From: Pseudomonadota bacterium | GTDB lineage: Bacteria > Pseudomonadota > Gammaproteobacteria > Burkholderiales > JAJZUU01 | DNA length: 64,000 nt | NCBI GenBank assembly: GCA_021848325.1 | Contig: JAJZUU010000011.1 | Location: 1 to 64,000, forward strand | Direction of reading: 5' to 3' | Shown: piece by piece, positions 45,950-55,261 of the stretch | How positions within the stretch are numbered: the first letter of the stretch is position 1 | Layout of the letters: every line of letters starts with the position of its first letter | The notes under the pieces: generated by a model | Database searches by the model: none | Seen by the model: only the letters and a program-made list of their open reading frames with translations | What the model was told of the DNA's origin: nothing | Program-made: the position numbers and the translations under genes

Positions 45950-46154
45950 TGAGTGCCCTCCTATTGCAATATCATCCGTCACGGCGGCGCAGCAAACCTT
46001 AAGGACCGCCACCGACACACCGATTCAGCGGCCGGCGCAGCGCCGGGCCGGCCCGAATTTCCGGGGGAGGAACCCCGAAATCCGTCAAATCCACCACCGG
46101 CAAGCGGCTCAAATCCACCACCGACGAGATCCATACGAACAGCGTTGACTGGCC

Positions 46155-46682
46155 GTGCATTGGCAGATGGAAGAGCTGCAGCACGGCCGATCCCTCAGGC
46201 GCTACGTAGCAACAGCGTGGCCGGAGTTCGACTGGGAACGGGCCTACCGCGGCTTCTACCGGGATTACTCCCGGTTCTGCGTCCTCGGTCAGCTCGGACC
46301 CACCCCGGCGCTGGAGCTCGCTGCCCGCTGCGTAGTGGAGACGGGCACCACCACGCTCTACGCCACCCTCGCCCCGTTGAGTCCGGAGCCGGTACTTGGC
46401 CAGCTCGCCACCCGGATCAAGAATGACGAGGTTCGCCACTACGGCCAGTTCTACCACCACTTCCTAGGCCGGGCGGAGGCGGAGGGAATCGGCCGCTCCG
46501 CGGTGATACGGACCCTGTGGGGCCGGGTGGGCGAAGTCAAGCGGGAGGATGCCTGCTATGCCTTCAAGCACGCCTTCCAGGCCGGTCACCCGGAGCGTAG
46601 CTTCACCGACGCGGAATACCGCGCCTTCCGCCGTCACTACGCTCCCTGGCCCGCCGCCATTATCCCTACCGCACGGCGGTAA
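46155..46682 (+). pseudogene. Ferritin-like / acyl-ACP desaturase-type diiron protein, probably 5'-truncated
   Basis: Two ExxH motifs (EELQHG, NDEVRHY) and an intervening Glu (VVETGTT). Spacing of 55 and 30 residues resembles acyl-ACP desaturases (53 and 33). The ORF starts at a GTG just before the first ExxH, with an in-frame TGA immediately upstream, so the helix carrying the first Glu ligand is missing. Confidence 0.55.
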
Positions 46683-47175
46683 ACATGTTCCTCAAATCCA
46701 TGCGGATCAGACCGTCCCTGCGCCGGGCGGCCACGCCGCTCCTCACATTGGGTGCCCGGCTGCTGTTTCGGTTCTGACGGCGGCTTCGGCCCCGCCGGCG
46801 GAGGTCCAAAGCCGGCAGCCCGGGCCCCGGGACGCCTCCATAACGGCCTTATCTGAGCCCCTCGATGACCTTTTTCAAGACATCCTGCTCGTTATCTCGA
46901 TAACTCGCCGAGTCTTTTGGACCGCACTCTTCAATCTGCGCATCGCGGATGGCGTCGGCTTGCCCGTTGAGCCCTCCTGATTAAAAATTAAAGACGTTCG
47001 CAGTTAAAATTGCAACTCGCCGTTCCGGAATCTGCGCAGCAGGTTATTCAGACGCTCTCCGAGCCGAATTTGCCTATTCTTAGCTCAGGGGCGAGAATTC
47101 GGTTGCCGCGCGGATTCCGGGCGTCCAACCGGCACCCGGAAAAAGGCTCCGATGGTTCGGATTTGCTGAGGCCGC

Positions 47176-48216
47176 ATGAAACGAAAAATACTCCTCCCTT
47201 TCATCGTCGTCGCTCTCGGCGCTGCGGGGGCCGCCTACTGGTGGTCCACCCACAACCGCGCCCCGGCCGCCGCGTCGCTTACGCTCTACGGCAACGTGGA
47301 CATAAGACAGGTACAGCTTGCATTCAACGGATCGGAGCGAATCGACCGCATGTTTGCGCAGGAGGGCGAGCGCGTGAAGAAGGGCCAACCCCTGGCCACG
47401 CTGGATACCCGGAGGCTATCGCAAAGCGTCGAGCTCCGGCAGGCCCAGTTGGCGGCCCAGCATCAGGCGCTTGTGCGCCTGATGGCAGGCAGCCGGCCGG
47501 AGGAAATCCGCAAGGCGCAGGCGGACGCGGACGCCGCCCGGGTCGATGCGGAAAACGCGCAGCGCACCTACCAACGGCTCCATGCCCTGGTCGCGCAGCA
47601 CTTCGTCGCGAAACAGCAAGCAGGCGATGCAAGGGCCGCGGCCGACGGCGCCCAAGCCAGGTACCAAGCGGCGCGCGAAACGCTGAGGCTCGCCGTATTG
47701 GGGCCGCGCAAGGAAGATATCGCTGCGGCAAGGGCTACCCAGCAAGCAGACCAGGCGGCGTTGGCGATCGCCCGCAAGGAACTGGCGGATGCCTCCCTCT
47801 ATGCGCCGGCCGAAGGGATCATCCAGGACCGGATTCTCGAGCCTGGCGACATGGCTTCGCCCCAGCAGCCGGTATACACCCTTGCCCTTACCGATCCGGT
47901 CTGGGTCCGGGCATACGTTCCCGGACCGGAACTCGGCCGGCTCCGGCCAGGGATGCGCGCCGAGGTCAGCACCGACAGTTTCCCCGGAAAACGCTATCGC
48001 GCGTGGCTCGGCTACGTCTCGCCCAGTGCCGAATTTACTCCGAAATCGGTGGAGACAACCGACGTGCGGACCAGCCTGGTGTATCAGGTGAGGGTTTTCG
48101 TGTGCAACCCGCAGAACGAATTGCGCCTCGGAATGCCCGCCACGGTGATCATCCCTCTGGACCGGCCCCCTGCTCCCGCCACGGGAAGCACAGACCATTG
48201 CCAGAACCCTCGATGA
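47176..48216 (+). CDS. HlyD-family membrane fusion protein (YbhG/YhiI-like)
   Basis: Single N-terminal transmembrane segment, LTLYGNVDIRQVQLAFNGSERIDRMFAQEGERVKKGQPLATLDT, coiled-coil region, ASLYAPAEGIIQDRILEPGDM. Confidence 0.9.
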   Translation: MKRKILLPFIVVALGAAGAAYWWSTHNRAPAAASLTLYGNVDIRQVQLAFNGSERIDRMFAQEGERVKKGQPLATLDTRRLSQSVELRQAQLAAQHQALVRLMAGSRPEEIRKAQADADAARVDAENAQRTYQRLHALVAQHFVAKQQAGDARAAADGAQARYQAARETLRLAVLGPRKEDIAAARATQQADQAALAIARKELADASLYAPAEGIIQDRILEPGDMASPQQPVYTLALTDPVWVRAYVPGPELGRLRPGMRAEVSTDSFPGKRYRAWLGYVSPSAEFTPKSVETTDVRTSLVYQVRVFVCNPQNELRLGMPATVIIPLDRPPAPATGSTDHCQNPR

Positions 48217-50012
48217 CTCCTGCCGACCGCGAGACGGCTCCTTCCTCCCCTCCGGGCCTTGAGGGCGACACCGCGCTATGGGTAGCCGGCGTATCCAAGA
48301 CCTTCCGCGCCGGGCACCGGCGGGTTCCGGCCCTGCAGAATGTCAGCTTCCGGGTTCGGCAGGGGACGGTCACCGGCCTCATCGGTCCGGACGGCGCCGG
48401 CAAGACCACGCTCATGCGGCTCGCCGCCGGCTTGATGGCCCCGGATTCGGGGACAATCACGATCCTCGGCAAGGACGCCACCGCCCAGTCCATGGCGGTC
48501 CAGAGTTCCATCGGCTACATGCCGCAGCGGTTCGGCCTGTACGAGGATCTTACGGTTCAGGAGAATCTGGACCTCTATGCCGACCTGCAAGGAGTGCCAG
48601 AGCCGGCGCGTCCGGCGCGCTACCGGGACCTGATTCACATGGCCGGGCTTGCCCCGTTCACGGCGCGGCTGGCGGGGCAGCTCTCCGGCGGCATGAAGCA
48701 GAAGCTCGGCCTTGCCTGCGCGCTGGTACGGCAGCCGCCCCTGCTGCTTTTGGATGAACCGACCGTCGGCGTGGACCCGCTTTCGCGCCGCGAGCTTTGG
48801 TCTATCGTCTATCGCCTGGTGCGGGAACAAGGGACCGGCGTGCTGCTCAGCACCGCCTATCTGGACGAGGCGGAACGTTGCGACGAAGTCGTGCTGCTCC
48901 ACGACGGCCAGTTCCTGGAACAGGGGGCGCCGGCGGCCCTGCGGGAGCCCATGCGCGGACGGACCTATGCCGTGACTGCGGCGGATGTGCCCACACGGTC
49001 CCTCCAGGCAGTCCTGGCGCAGGCCCCGGGCGTGCTGGACGCGCTGGTCCAGGGAGACCATATCCGTCTGGTGATGGAGAACGACGCGCCACCCGACCTC
49101 GGAGCGTTGCTTCCCGGCGTGAAAGGCGCCGAACTGGCAGCGGTGGCGCCGCGTTTCGAAGACGGCTTCGTCGCCCTGCTCAAGAGGCGAGCGGGCGGGG
49201 AAACGGCTCGGCGGCCGGTGACGGCGGCAGCGCCGCGGCCCGCGGAACCCGGCAGACCGGTGATCGAGGTAAACGACCTGCAGCGGCGCTTCGGCAGTTT
49301 CTACGCGGTAAAGGGTGTCACCTTCGCGGTATCCAGGGGGGAGGTGTTCGGGCTCCTGGGGGCCAACGGTGCCGGCAAATCCACCACCTTCCGCATGCTC
49401 TGCGGCCTGCTGCCGGCAAGCGGCGGAAATCTGCGCGTGGCCGGCGTCGATCTGCGCTACGCCGCGGCCGCCGCCCGCGCGCGCATCGGATACATGTCGC
49501 AGAAGTTTTCGCTGTACGCCAACCTCAGCGTGGCGGAGAACCTGCGCTTTTTCAGCGGCGCCTACGGGCTGTCCGGCACCCGGGGCGCGGGCCGCATGGA
49601 CTGGGCGCTGGAGGAATTCGCCTTGGCGCCGATGGCCGAATCCGTCAGCGGCGACCTTTCCCTCGGACACAAGCAGCAGTTGGCGCTGGCCTGCGCCTTG
49701 ATGCACGAGCCGGACATCCTGTTTCTGGACGAACCGACCTCGGGCGTGGACCCCCTGGCGCGCCGGAAGTTCTGGAGCCGGATCAATGGCCTGGCCGAAA
49801 CCGGCGTGACCGTCATGGTCACCACCCACTTCATGGAGGAGGCCGAATACTGCGACCGACTCGCCATCATGGCCGCAGGCGAAATTCTGACCATGGGAAC
49901 ACCGGCCGAGGTCAAGGGCAAGGCACGCTCATCGGCGTTGCCCGAGCCGACCATGGAAGACGCCTTCGTGGGCCTGATCCAAACCCATGCCCGGCAGGGA
50001 GCGGCGGCATGA
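48213..50012 (+). CDS. ABC transporter ATP-binding protein with two fused ATPase domains (YbhF-like)
   Basis: GPDGAGKTTLMRLAAGL and GANGAGKSTTFRMLCGLL, each with a downstream signature and LLDEPTVGVDP/FLDEPTSGVDP. Overlaps the hlyD-like stop. Confidence 0.92.
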   Translation: MTPADRETAPSSPPGLEGDTALWVAGVSKTFRAGHRRVPALQNVSFRVRQGTVTGLIGPDGAGKTTLMRLAAGLMAPDSGTITILGKDATAQSMAVQSSIGYMPQRFGLYEDLTVQENLDLYADLQGVPEPARPARYRDLIHMAGLAPFTARLAGQLSGGMKQKLGLACALVRQPPLLLLDEPTVGVDPLSRRELWSIVYRLVREQGTGVLLSTAYLDEAERCDEVVLLHDGQFLEQGAPAALREPMRGRTYAVTAADVPTRSLQAVLAQAPGVLDALVQGDHIRLVMENDAPPDLGALLPGVKGAELAAVAPRFEDGFVALLKRRAGGETARRPVTAAAPRPAEPGRPVIEVNDLQRRFGSFYAVKGVTFAVSRGEVFGLLGANGAGKSTTFRMLCGLLPASGGNLRVAGVDLRYAAAAARARIGYMSQKFSLYANLSVAENLRFFSGAYGLSGTRGAGRMDWALEEFALAPMAESVSGDLSLGHKQQLALACALMHEPDILFLDEPTSGVDPLARRKFWSRINGLAETGVTVMVTTHFMEEAEYCDRLAIMAAGEILTMGTPAEVKGKARSSALPEPTMEDAFVGLIQTHARQGAAA

Positions 50013-51172
50013 GCGGGGAGATCCGCCCCCACCGCGGCGGCACGGCCCCGCCGGGAAGCGGGAAGATGCGTCTGCGCGGCCTGATCCGCAAGGAATTCCT
50101 GCAGATTGTCCGCGACCCCAGCAGCATCGCGATCGCGTTCCTGATGCCCCTGGTGCTGCTGCTGCTGTTCGGCTACGGCGTCTCCCTCGACTCGGAACAT
50201 ATCCCGCTGGCGCTGGTGGTGGAACAGCCAAGCGCGGACACCGCGAGCTTCACGGCAGCGTTCCACAAATCCCGCTATTTCCGGCCTTCGTTGTTCCTCG
50301 ATACCCGCGCGGCCGAGGAGGCGATGATGGCCGGCCGCGTGAACGCCGTCGTCGTGCTGCGCCAGGACTTCGCGCGCCGCCTGCGGCAGCCGGACGGCGC
50401 GCCGATTCAACTGATCCTCAACGGCGTCGACGCCAACACCGCACAGATTATTTCAGGCTATGTGCAAGGGGCGTGGGGCAAATGGCTGGAGCAGACCGCC
50501 CTGGAGCGCGGCCAATCGCTGAGGACGCCGGTTCGGATGGAACAGCGCATCTGGTTCAACAGCGAACTCAGGAGCCGCAACTTCCTGGTGCCCGGCCTGG
50601 TGGCGGTGATCATGACGCTGATCGGCGCCCTGCTCACCGCCATGGTGATGGCGCGGGAGTGGGAACGGGGCACCATGGAGGCACTGCTGGTAACGCCCCT
50701 GGCGATGGGTGAAGTGATCCTGGGCAAGCTGATCCCGTACTTCATCCTGGGCATGGGCGGACTGGCGCTTTCCGTGACCATGGCCATCTGGCTGTTCGAT
50801 GTCCCGCTGCGGGGCTCCCTGTGGGTATTGCTTGCGGCATCCGCCCTGTTTCTGCTCACCGCGCTGGGGATGGGCCTGCTCATATCCACCTTGACCAAGA
50901 GCCAGTTCGTTGCGGGCCAGGTTGCCATCATCGCCACCTTCCTGCCCGCATTTATCCTCTCTGGCTTTATCTTCGACATAAACAGCATGCCCGGGATCGT
51001 TCAGACCATTACCCATATGGTTGCGGCGCGTTACTATGTGGCCATCCTGCAGACGCTGTTTCTGGCCGGAAATGAATGGAGCGTGATCCTTCCGAACGCG
51101 CTGGCCCTCGCCCTCCTCGCCGTGATCTTTCTCGGCCTGACCCGGAAAAAAGCCCGCAAGCGCCTGGAGTAG
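50009..51172 (+). CDS. ABC-2 type permease (YbhS-like)
   Basis: MRLRGLIRKEFLQIVRDPSSIAIAFLMPLVLLLLFGYGVSLD; NSELRSRNFLVPGLVAVIMTLIGALLTAMVMAREWERGTMEALL. Confidence 0.93.
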   Translation: MSGEIRPHRGGTAPPGSGKMRLRGLIRKEFLQIVRDPSSIAIAFLMPLVLLLLFGYGVSLDSEHIPLALVVEQPSADTASFTAAFHKSRYFRPSLFLDTRAAEEAMMAGRVNAVVVLRQDFARRLRQPDGAPIQLILNGVDANTAQIISGYVQGAWGKWLEQTALERGQSLRTPVRMEQRIWFNSELRSRNFLVPGLVAVIMTLIGALLTAMVMAREWERGTMEALLVTPLAMGEVILGKLIPYFILGMGGLALSVTMAIWLFDVPLRGSLWVLLAASALFLLTALGMGLLISTLTKSQFVAGQVAIIATFLPAFILSGFIFDINSMPGIVQTITHMVAARYYVAILQTLFLAGNEWSVILPNALALALLAVIFLGLTRKKARKRLE

Positions 51173-51180
51173 CACCCCTC

Positions 51181-52290
51181 ATGTGGAAACGGATATTCGC
51201 CCTGATGATCAAGGAATTCCTTGCCCTGCTCAAGGACAAACCAAGCCGCTTCGTGCTCATCGGACCGCCGCTGATCCAATTGATGGTATTCGGCTACGCT
51301 GCCACCTTCGACCTGAAGCATGCCTCCTATGCAGTCCTCAACGAGGACCCCGGCTTCGTTTCGCGGGATCTGGCGGCGGCCTTTCGCGGCTCCCCCAGTT
51401 TCACGCAGGTGGCGCAGCTTACTCATGAAGGGGAGATCGCGCCCCTGATCGACCGCAAGGCGGCTCTGATGGTCGTGCGCATCGGGCCGCGTTTCAGCGC
51501 GGACCTGCTGAGCGGACATCCCGCCCCGGTACAGATCATCGTCGACGGGCGCAACTCCAATACCGCGCTGCTGACGGTCAACTATGCGCGCGCCATAGTC
51601 GACCGGTTCAACCGGGACTGGGCCGCCGCCCACGGCGGCAACCGCTTCCCGGCGCACGTTGAAACGCGGGCCTGGTTCAATCCGAACCTGGAGAGCCGCT
51701 GGTTCTTTGTCCCCGGCATTGTCGGTCTGCTAACCCTGGTTGTCACCATGCTGGTCACGGCGCTTTCCGTGGCCCGGGAGCGGGAGCAGGGCACGTTCGA
51801 CCAATTGCTGGTCACCCCGCTGCGCCCGGCGGAGATCCTGATCGGCAAGGCCTTGCCCGGCTTCCTGATCGGGGTCGCCGAGGCCACCCTGATCGTTCTG
51901 GTGGCCGTTTTCTGGTTCGATGTCCCGCTGCTGGGCAGCCTGCTGACCCTGTACACCGGTATTCTCTTGTTTCTGGTTTCTGCGGTCGGCGTGGGGCTCA
52001 TGATCTCGTCGCTTGCGGTCACCCAGCAGCAGGGGCTGCTGGGGGCATTCTTCTTCCTGGTGCCCGCCATCATACTGTCCGGCTTCGCCACCCCCATCGC
52101 AAACATGCCGCCCCTGGTGCAGGACATAACGCTGCTGAACCCGATGCGCTATTTCCTGGCGGTGTTGCGCGGCGTCTTTCTCGAAGGCACCCCTTTCCGC
52201 CTGCTTATCCACCAGTTCTGGCCGATGGCGGTGATCGGCGTGGTCGCCCTGGCGATTGCAGGATGGCTGTTCAGGCATCGGATGTACTGA
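51181..52290 (+). CDS. ABC-2 type permease (YbhR-like)
   Basis: MWKRIFALMIKEFLALLKDKPSRFVLIGPPLIQLMVFGYAATFDLKH; AREREQGTFDQLLVTPLRPAEILIGKALPG. Confidence 0.93.
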   Translation: MWKRIFALMIKEFLALLKDKPSRFVLIGPPLIQLMVFGYAATFDLKHASYAVLNEDPGFVSRDLAAAFRGSPSFTQVAQLTHEGEIAPLIDRKAALMVVRIGPRFSADLLSGHPAPVQIIVDGRNSNTALLTVNYARAIVDRFNRDWAAAHGGNRFPAHVETRAWFNPNLESRWFFVPGIVGLLTLVVTMLVTALSVAREREQGTFDQLLVTPLRPAEILIGKALPGFLIGVAEATLIVLVAVFWFDVPLLGSLLTLYTGILLFLVSAVGVGLMISSLAVTQQQGLLGAFFFLVPAIILSGFATPIANMPPLVQDITLLNPMRYFLAVLRGVFLEGTPFRLLIHQFWPMAVIGVVALAIAGWLFRHRMY

Positions 52291-52370
52291 CGCCCCTGTG
52301 CCCGGATGCGCGGCGGATATGGCGCACGGCGGCGATTCTCGTCATCTTTTGTGCCGGTATTTGCGAAGCA

Positions 52371-52961
52371 CTACACCAGGTCTTTGACGCCGATATAAGG
52401 CAGCTCCATGATTTCACTTGCGCCGTTCCATCCGAGAACGCCCCGCCACTCCCGCACTTGGCCGGTCGCCCCCCGCAACAGCAGCAAATAATGCCCCTCC
52501 TCGATGGCGCGATGCAGATAATCGAGCTTCTCTTCGGGAATCCCCATTCGGTGCATCGCCGTGGCTAGATGGGTCACCGCCGCGGCACCCGTCATCGCGG
52601 CACCGCCGACGGCAGCGCCCCCAAGCACGCCGACGATGGCCTCCACGATGGGGCCGGCCGCGAGTATCGGCCCGAGGCCGGGCAAGACGAACATGCCGGC
52701 GGCACCGGCCAACAGGCCCCAAAGCGCGCCCCATAGCGCGCCTTGTTTTGCCCAGGCCTCGATGCGCTCGCCCATTCCCGTGTGATAGATGCCCAGGACG
52801 TCATCCCCTGCGGCATGAACCCGGCCGAGCACGGACAGCATGTCCATCGCAAAACCTTTGTTCATGAGCTGCTCGACAGCGCGCCGGGCCCGGGTTTCGT
52901 CGTCGTACACCCCAATCAGGATCGTCTCTTTTGTTTCGCCTGCAGTGTCGGCGCAAGTCAT
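52371..52961 (-). CDS. DUF1269-like / general-stress-protein-like protein with Gly-rich hydrophobic core
   Basis: ETILIGVYDDETRARRAVEQLMNKGFAMDMLSVLGR followed by a Gly/Ala-rich membrane segment (WGLLAGAAGMFVLPGLGPILAAGPIVEAIVGVLGGAAVGGA). Confidence 0.6.
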   Translation of the reverse strand: MTCADTAGETKETILIGVYDDETRARRAVEQLMNKGFAMDMLSVLGRVHAAGDDVLGIYHTGMGERIEAWAKQGALWGALWGLLAGAAGMFVLPGLGPILAAGPIVEAIVGVLGGAAVGGAAMTGAAAVTHLATAMHRMGIPEEKLDYLHRAIEEGHYLLLLRGATGQVREWRGVLGWNGASEIMELPYIGVKDLV

Positions 52962-53155
52962 CCGTTTCTCCTTGTGGTCCAGGCAGGGCAGCGGCGCAGA
53001 CACGGCCCGAGGTCCGGCGCAATATCCGACAGTTTTTCAGGAACGGTAGTTCCATCCAGCGCGGCGACCGGGAAGCATCTATGCTATACCAAATGCCATT
53101 CGCGTTGCGGCCGCCGGGCCTTCCGTTCGGTGACCATAAACGCGTCGGGACGAGA

Positions 53156-55213
53156 ATGACGGTCATGGACCACTGGATTAGCGAGGAAGGCGCGCCTGCG
53201 CCGCTGGGGGTCAGCTTTGACAAGGAAGCGCGGGCCTATAATTTCGCCCTGTATTCCAAGCACGCAACCGGCGTCGTCCTCCACCTCTACGCCGACGGCG
53301 ACCCCGTGAACCCCGTTTTCAGCTACCGTTTCGACTACCTCAAGAACAAGTCGGGGCGTGTCTGGCACTGCCGCATCCCGGCCCCCGTGGCCGAGCGCGC
53401 GCGCCATTATGCCTATCAGGTGGAAGGGCCGTTCGACCCCGCCCAGGGCTACCGCTTCGACCCCGAGAAAATTCTGCTGGACCCCTACGCGCGGGCGATT
53501 TATTTTCCTCCGGCCTTTAGCCGGGAAGCCGCAATCGCCCGGGGAAGCAACCGCGGCAAAGCCGCGCTGGGATTCATCTGCCCCGACCGCAGGCCGTTTG
53601 ACTGGGGCCAGGACAAGAAGCCGCGGCACACCCACGACACGGTGATCTACGAGGTCCATGTGCGCGGATTCACCCGCCGCGGCAATTCCGGCGTGGACCC
53701 CGACAAGCGCGGCACCTACGCCGGGCTGATTCAAAAGATCCCGTATCTGAAGTCCCTCGGCGTCACGGCGGTGGAACTCATGCCGGTGTTCCAGTTCGAC
53801 TGGCGGGACGGAAACTATTGGGGCTATATGCCGATCGGCCTGTTCGCCCCGCATCACGCCTATGCGGCCAGCCCCGATCCCGGCGAGGTGTTCGGCGAGT
53901 TCCGGGCGATGGTGAAGGCGCTGCACCAGGCCGACATCGAGGTCATTCTGGACGTGGTCTACAACCACACCGCGGAAGGGGATGAAACGGGTCCGACCTA
54001 CAGCTTCCGCGGCATCGACAATACCACCTACTATCTCCTTTGCGGGGACCGGCGCAAGTACCGCAACGACGCGGGTACCGGCAACGTGCTGCACACCGCC
54101 AACCGCTACCTGCGCAGCATGATCCTGGAGAGCCTGCGCTATTGGGTCACCGAGATGCATGTGGACGGTTTCCGCTTCGATCTGGCGTCCATTTTCACCC
54201 TGGGCGACGACGGCGCAGTCAACCTGCGGGACCCGCCCATCGTCTCCGCCATCCATGCGGATCCGGACTTAAGGGACGCCCGCCTGATCGCCGAGGCCTG
54301 GGACGTGGCCAGCTACCAGCTTGGGCGCACCTTCCCCGGCGTCAGTTGGCTGCAGTGGAACGGGCAGTTTCGCGACCAGATGCGCTCCTTCATGCGCGGC
54401 GATCCCGGCCGAATCAACGACCTGATGCGCCGTCTGTACGGCAGCGACGACCTGTTCCCGGATTCCCTGATGGACGCCTACCATGCCTTCCAGAGCGTCA
54501 ATTACGTGACGTCCCACGACGGCTTCTGCCTATACGACCTGGTGGCGTACAGCCGCAAGCACAACGAGGCCAACGGCCACGACAACGCGGACGGCACGGA
54601 TTACAATCTGTCCTGGAACTGCGGATGGGAGGGCGACCGGGACGTCCCCGGACAGGTGGCGGCGCTGCGCAGGCGTCAGGTGAAGAACTTCTGCTGCCTG
54701 TTGTTGCTTTCCAACGGCACTCCCATGTTCTGCGCCGGAGACGAGTTCATGCAGACCCAGCAGGGGAACAACAATCCATACAATCAGGACAACGAGACCA
54801 CCTGGCTCGACTGGGACCTGTTGCAGCGGAACGGCGACATATTCCGGTTTTTCCAACACATGATCGCCTTCCGCAAGGCCCACCCCGCTCTGGGGCGCAG
54901 CCGGTTCTGGCGCGAGGACGTCCGGTGGTACGGCACCGGGGCCGAGGTCGACCGGTCCGAACAGTGCCACACCCTGGCCTTTTGCCTGCACGGGGCGTCC
55001 CAGGGCGATCGGGATATCTATGTGATGATCAACGGCGGCCCTTCCTCCGCAGAGTTCACGATTCAGGAAGGCGCCGCCCAGGACTGGCGCCGCGTGGCCG
55101 ATACCGGACTGGACTGCCCTCTCGACATCGCGGAACCGGGCACGGAGCAGATCCAGACCGGCTTGCAGTACTCCGTCCCGGCCCGTTCCATTGTCGTATT
55201 GTTACGTTGCTGA
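53156..55213 (+). CDS. glgX: Glycogen debranching enzyme GlgX
   Basis: Isoamylase-type N-terminus (PAPLGVSFDKEARAYNFALYSKHATGVVLHLY), DTVIYEVHVRGFTRR, VILDVVYNHTAEGDETGPTYSFRGIDNTTYYLL, DGFRFDLASI. An earlier in-frame ATG at 53081 is possible. Confidence 0.92.
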   Translation: MTVMDHWISEEGAPAPLGVSFDKEARAYNFALYSKHATGVVLHLYADGDPVNPVFSYRFDYLKNKSGRVWHCRIPAPVAERARHYAYQVEGPFDPAQGYRFDPEKILLDPYARAIYFPPAFSREAAIARGSNRGKAALGFICPDRRPFDWGQDKKPRHTHDTVIYEVHVRGFTRRGNSGVDPDKRGTYAGLIQKIPYLKSLGVTAVELMPVFQFDWRDGNYWGYMPIGLFAPHHAYAASPDPGEVFGEFRAMVKALHQADIEVILDVVYNHTAEGDETGPTYSFRGIDNTTYYLLCGDRRKYRNDAGTGNVLHTANRYLRSMILESLRYWVTEMHVDGFRFDLASIFTLGDDGAVNLRDPPIVSAIHADPDLRDARLIAEAWDVASYQLGRTFPGVSWLQWNGQFRDQMRSFMRGDPGRINDLMRRLYGSDDLFPDSLMDAYHAFQSVNYVTSHDGFCLYDLVAYSRKHNEANGHDNADGTDYNLSWNCGWEGDRDVPGQVAALRRRQVKNFCCLLLLSNGTPMFCAGDEFMQTQQGNNNPYNQDNETTWLDWDLLQRNGDIFRFFQHMIAFRKAHPALGRSRFWREDVRWYGTGAEVDRSEQCHTLAFCLHGASQGDRDIYVMINGGPSSAEFTIQEGAAQDWRRVADTGLDCPLDIAEPGTEQIQTGLQYSVPARSIVVLLRC

Positions 55214-55261
55214 GCGAAACCGCGCGGCCTGGCAGCCGATCAAATCACAAAGGAGACCACC

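Noticed and set aside
46684-46985. Possible small ORFs or gene remnants between the diiron ORF and the hlyD-like gene (for example a 30-aa MFLKSMRIRPSLRRAATPLLTL and a minus-strand SYRDNEQDVLKKVIEGLR)
   Set aside because: Too short, with no clear RBS or family; cannot be supported from sequence alone.
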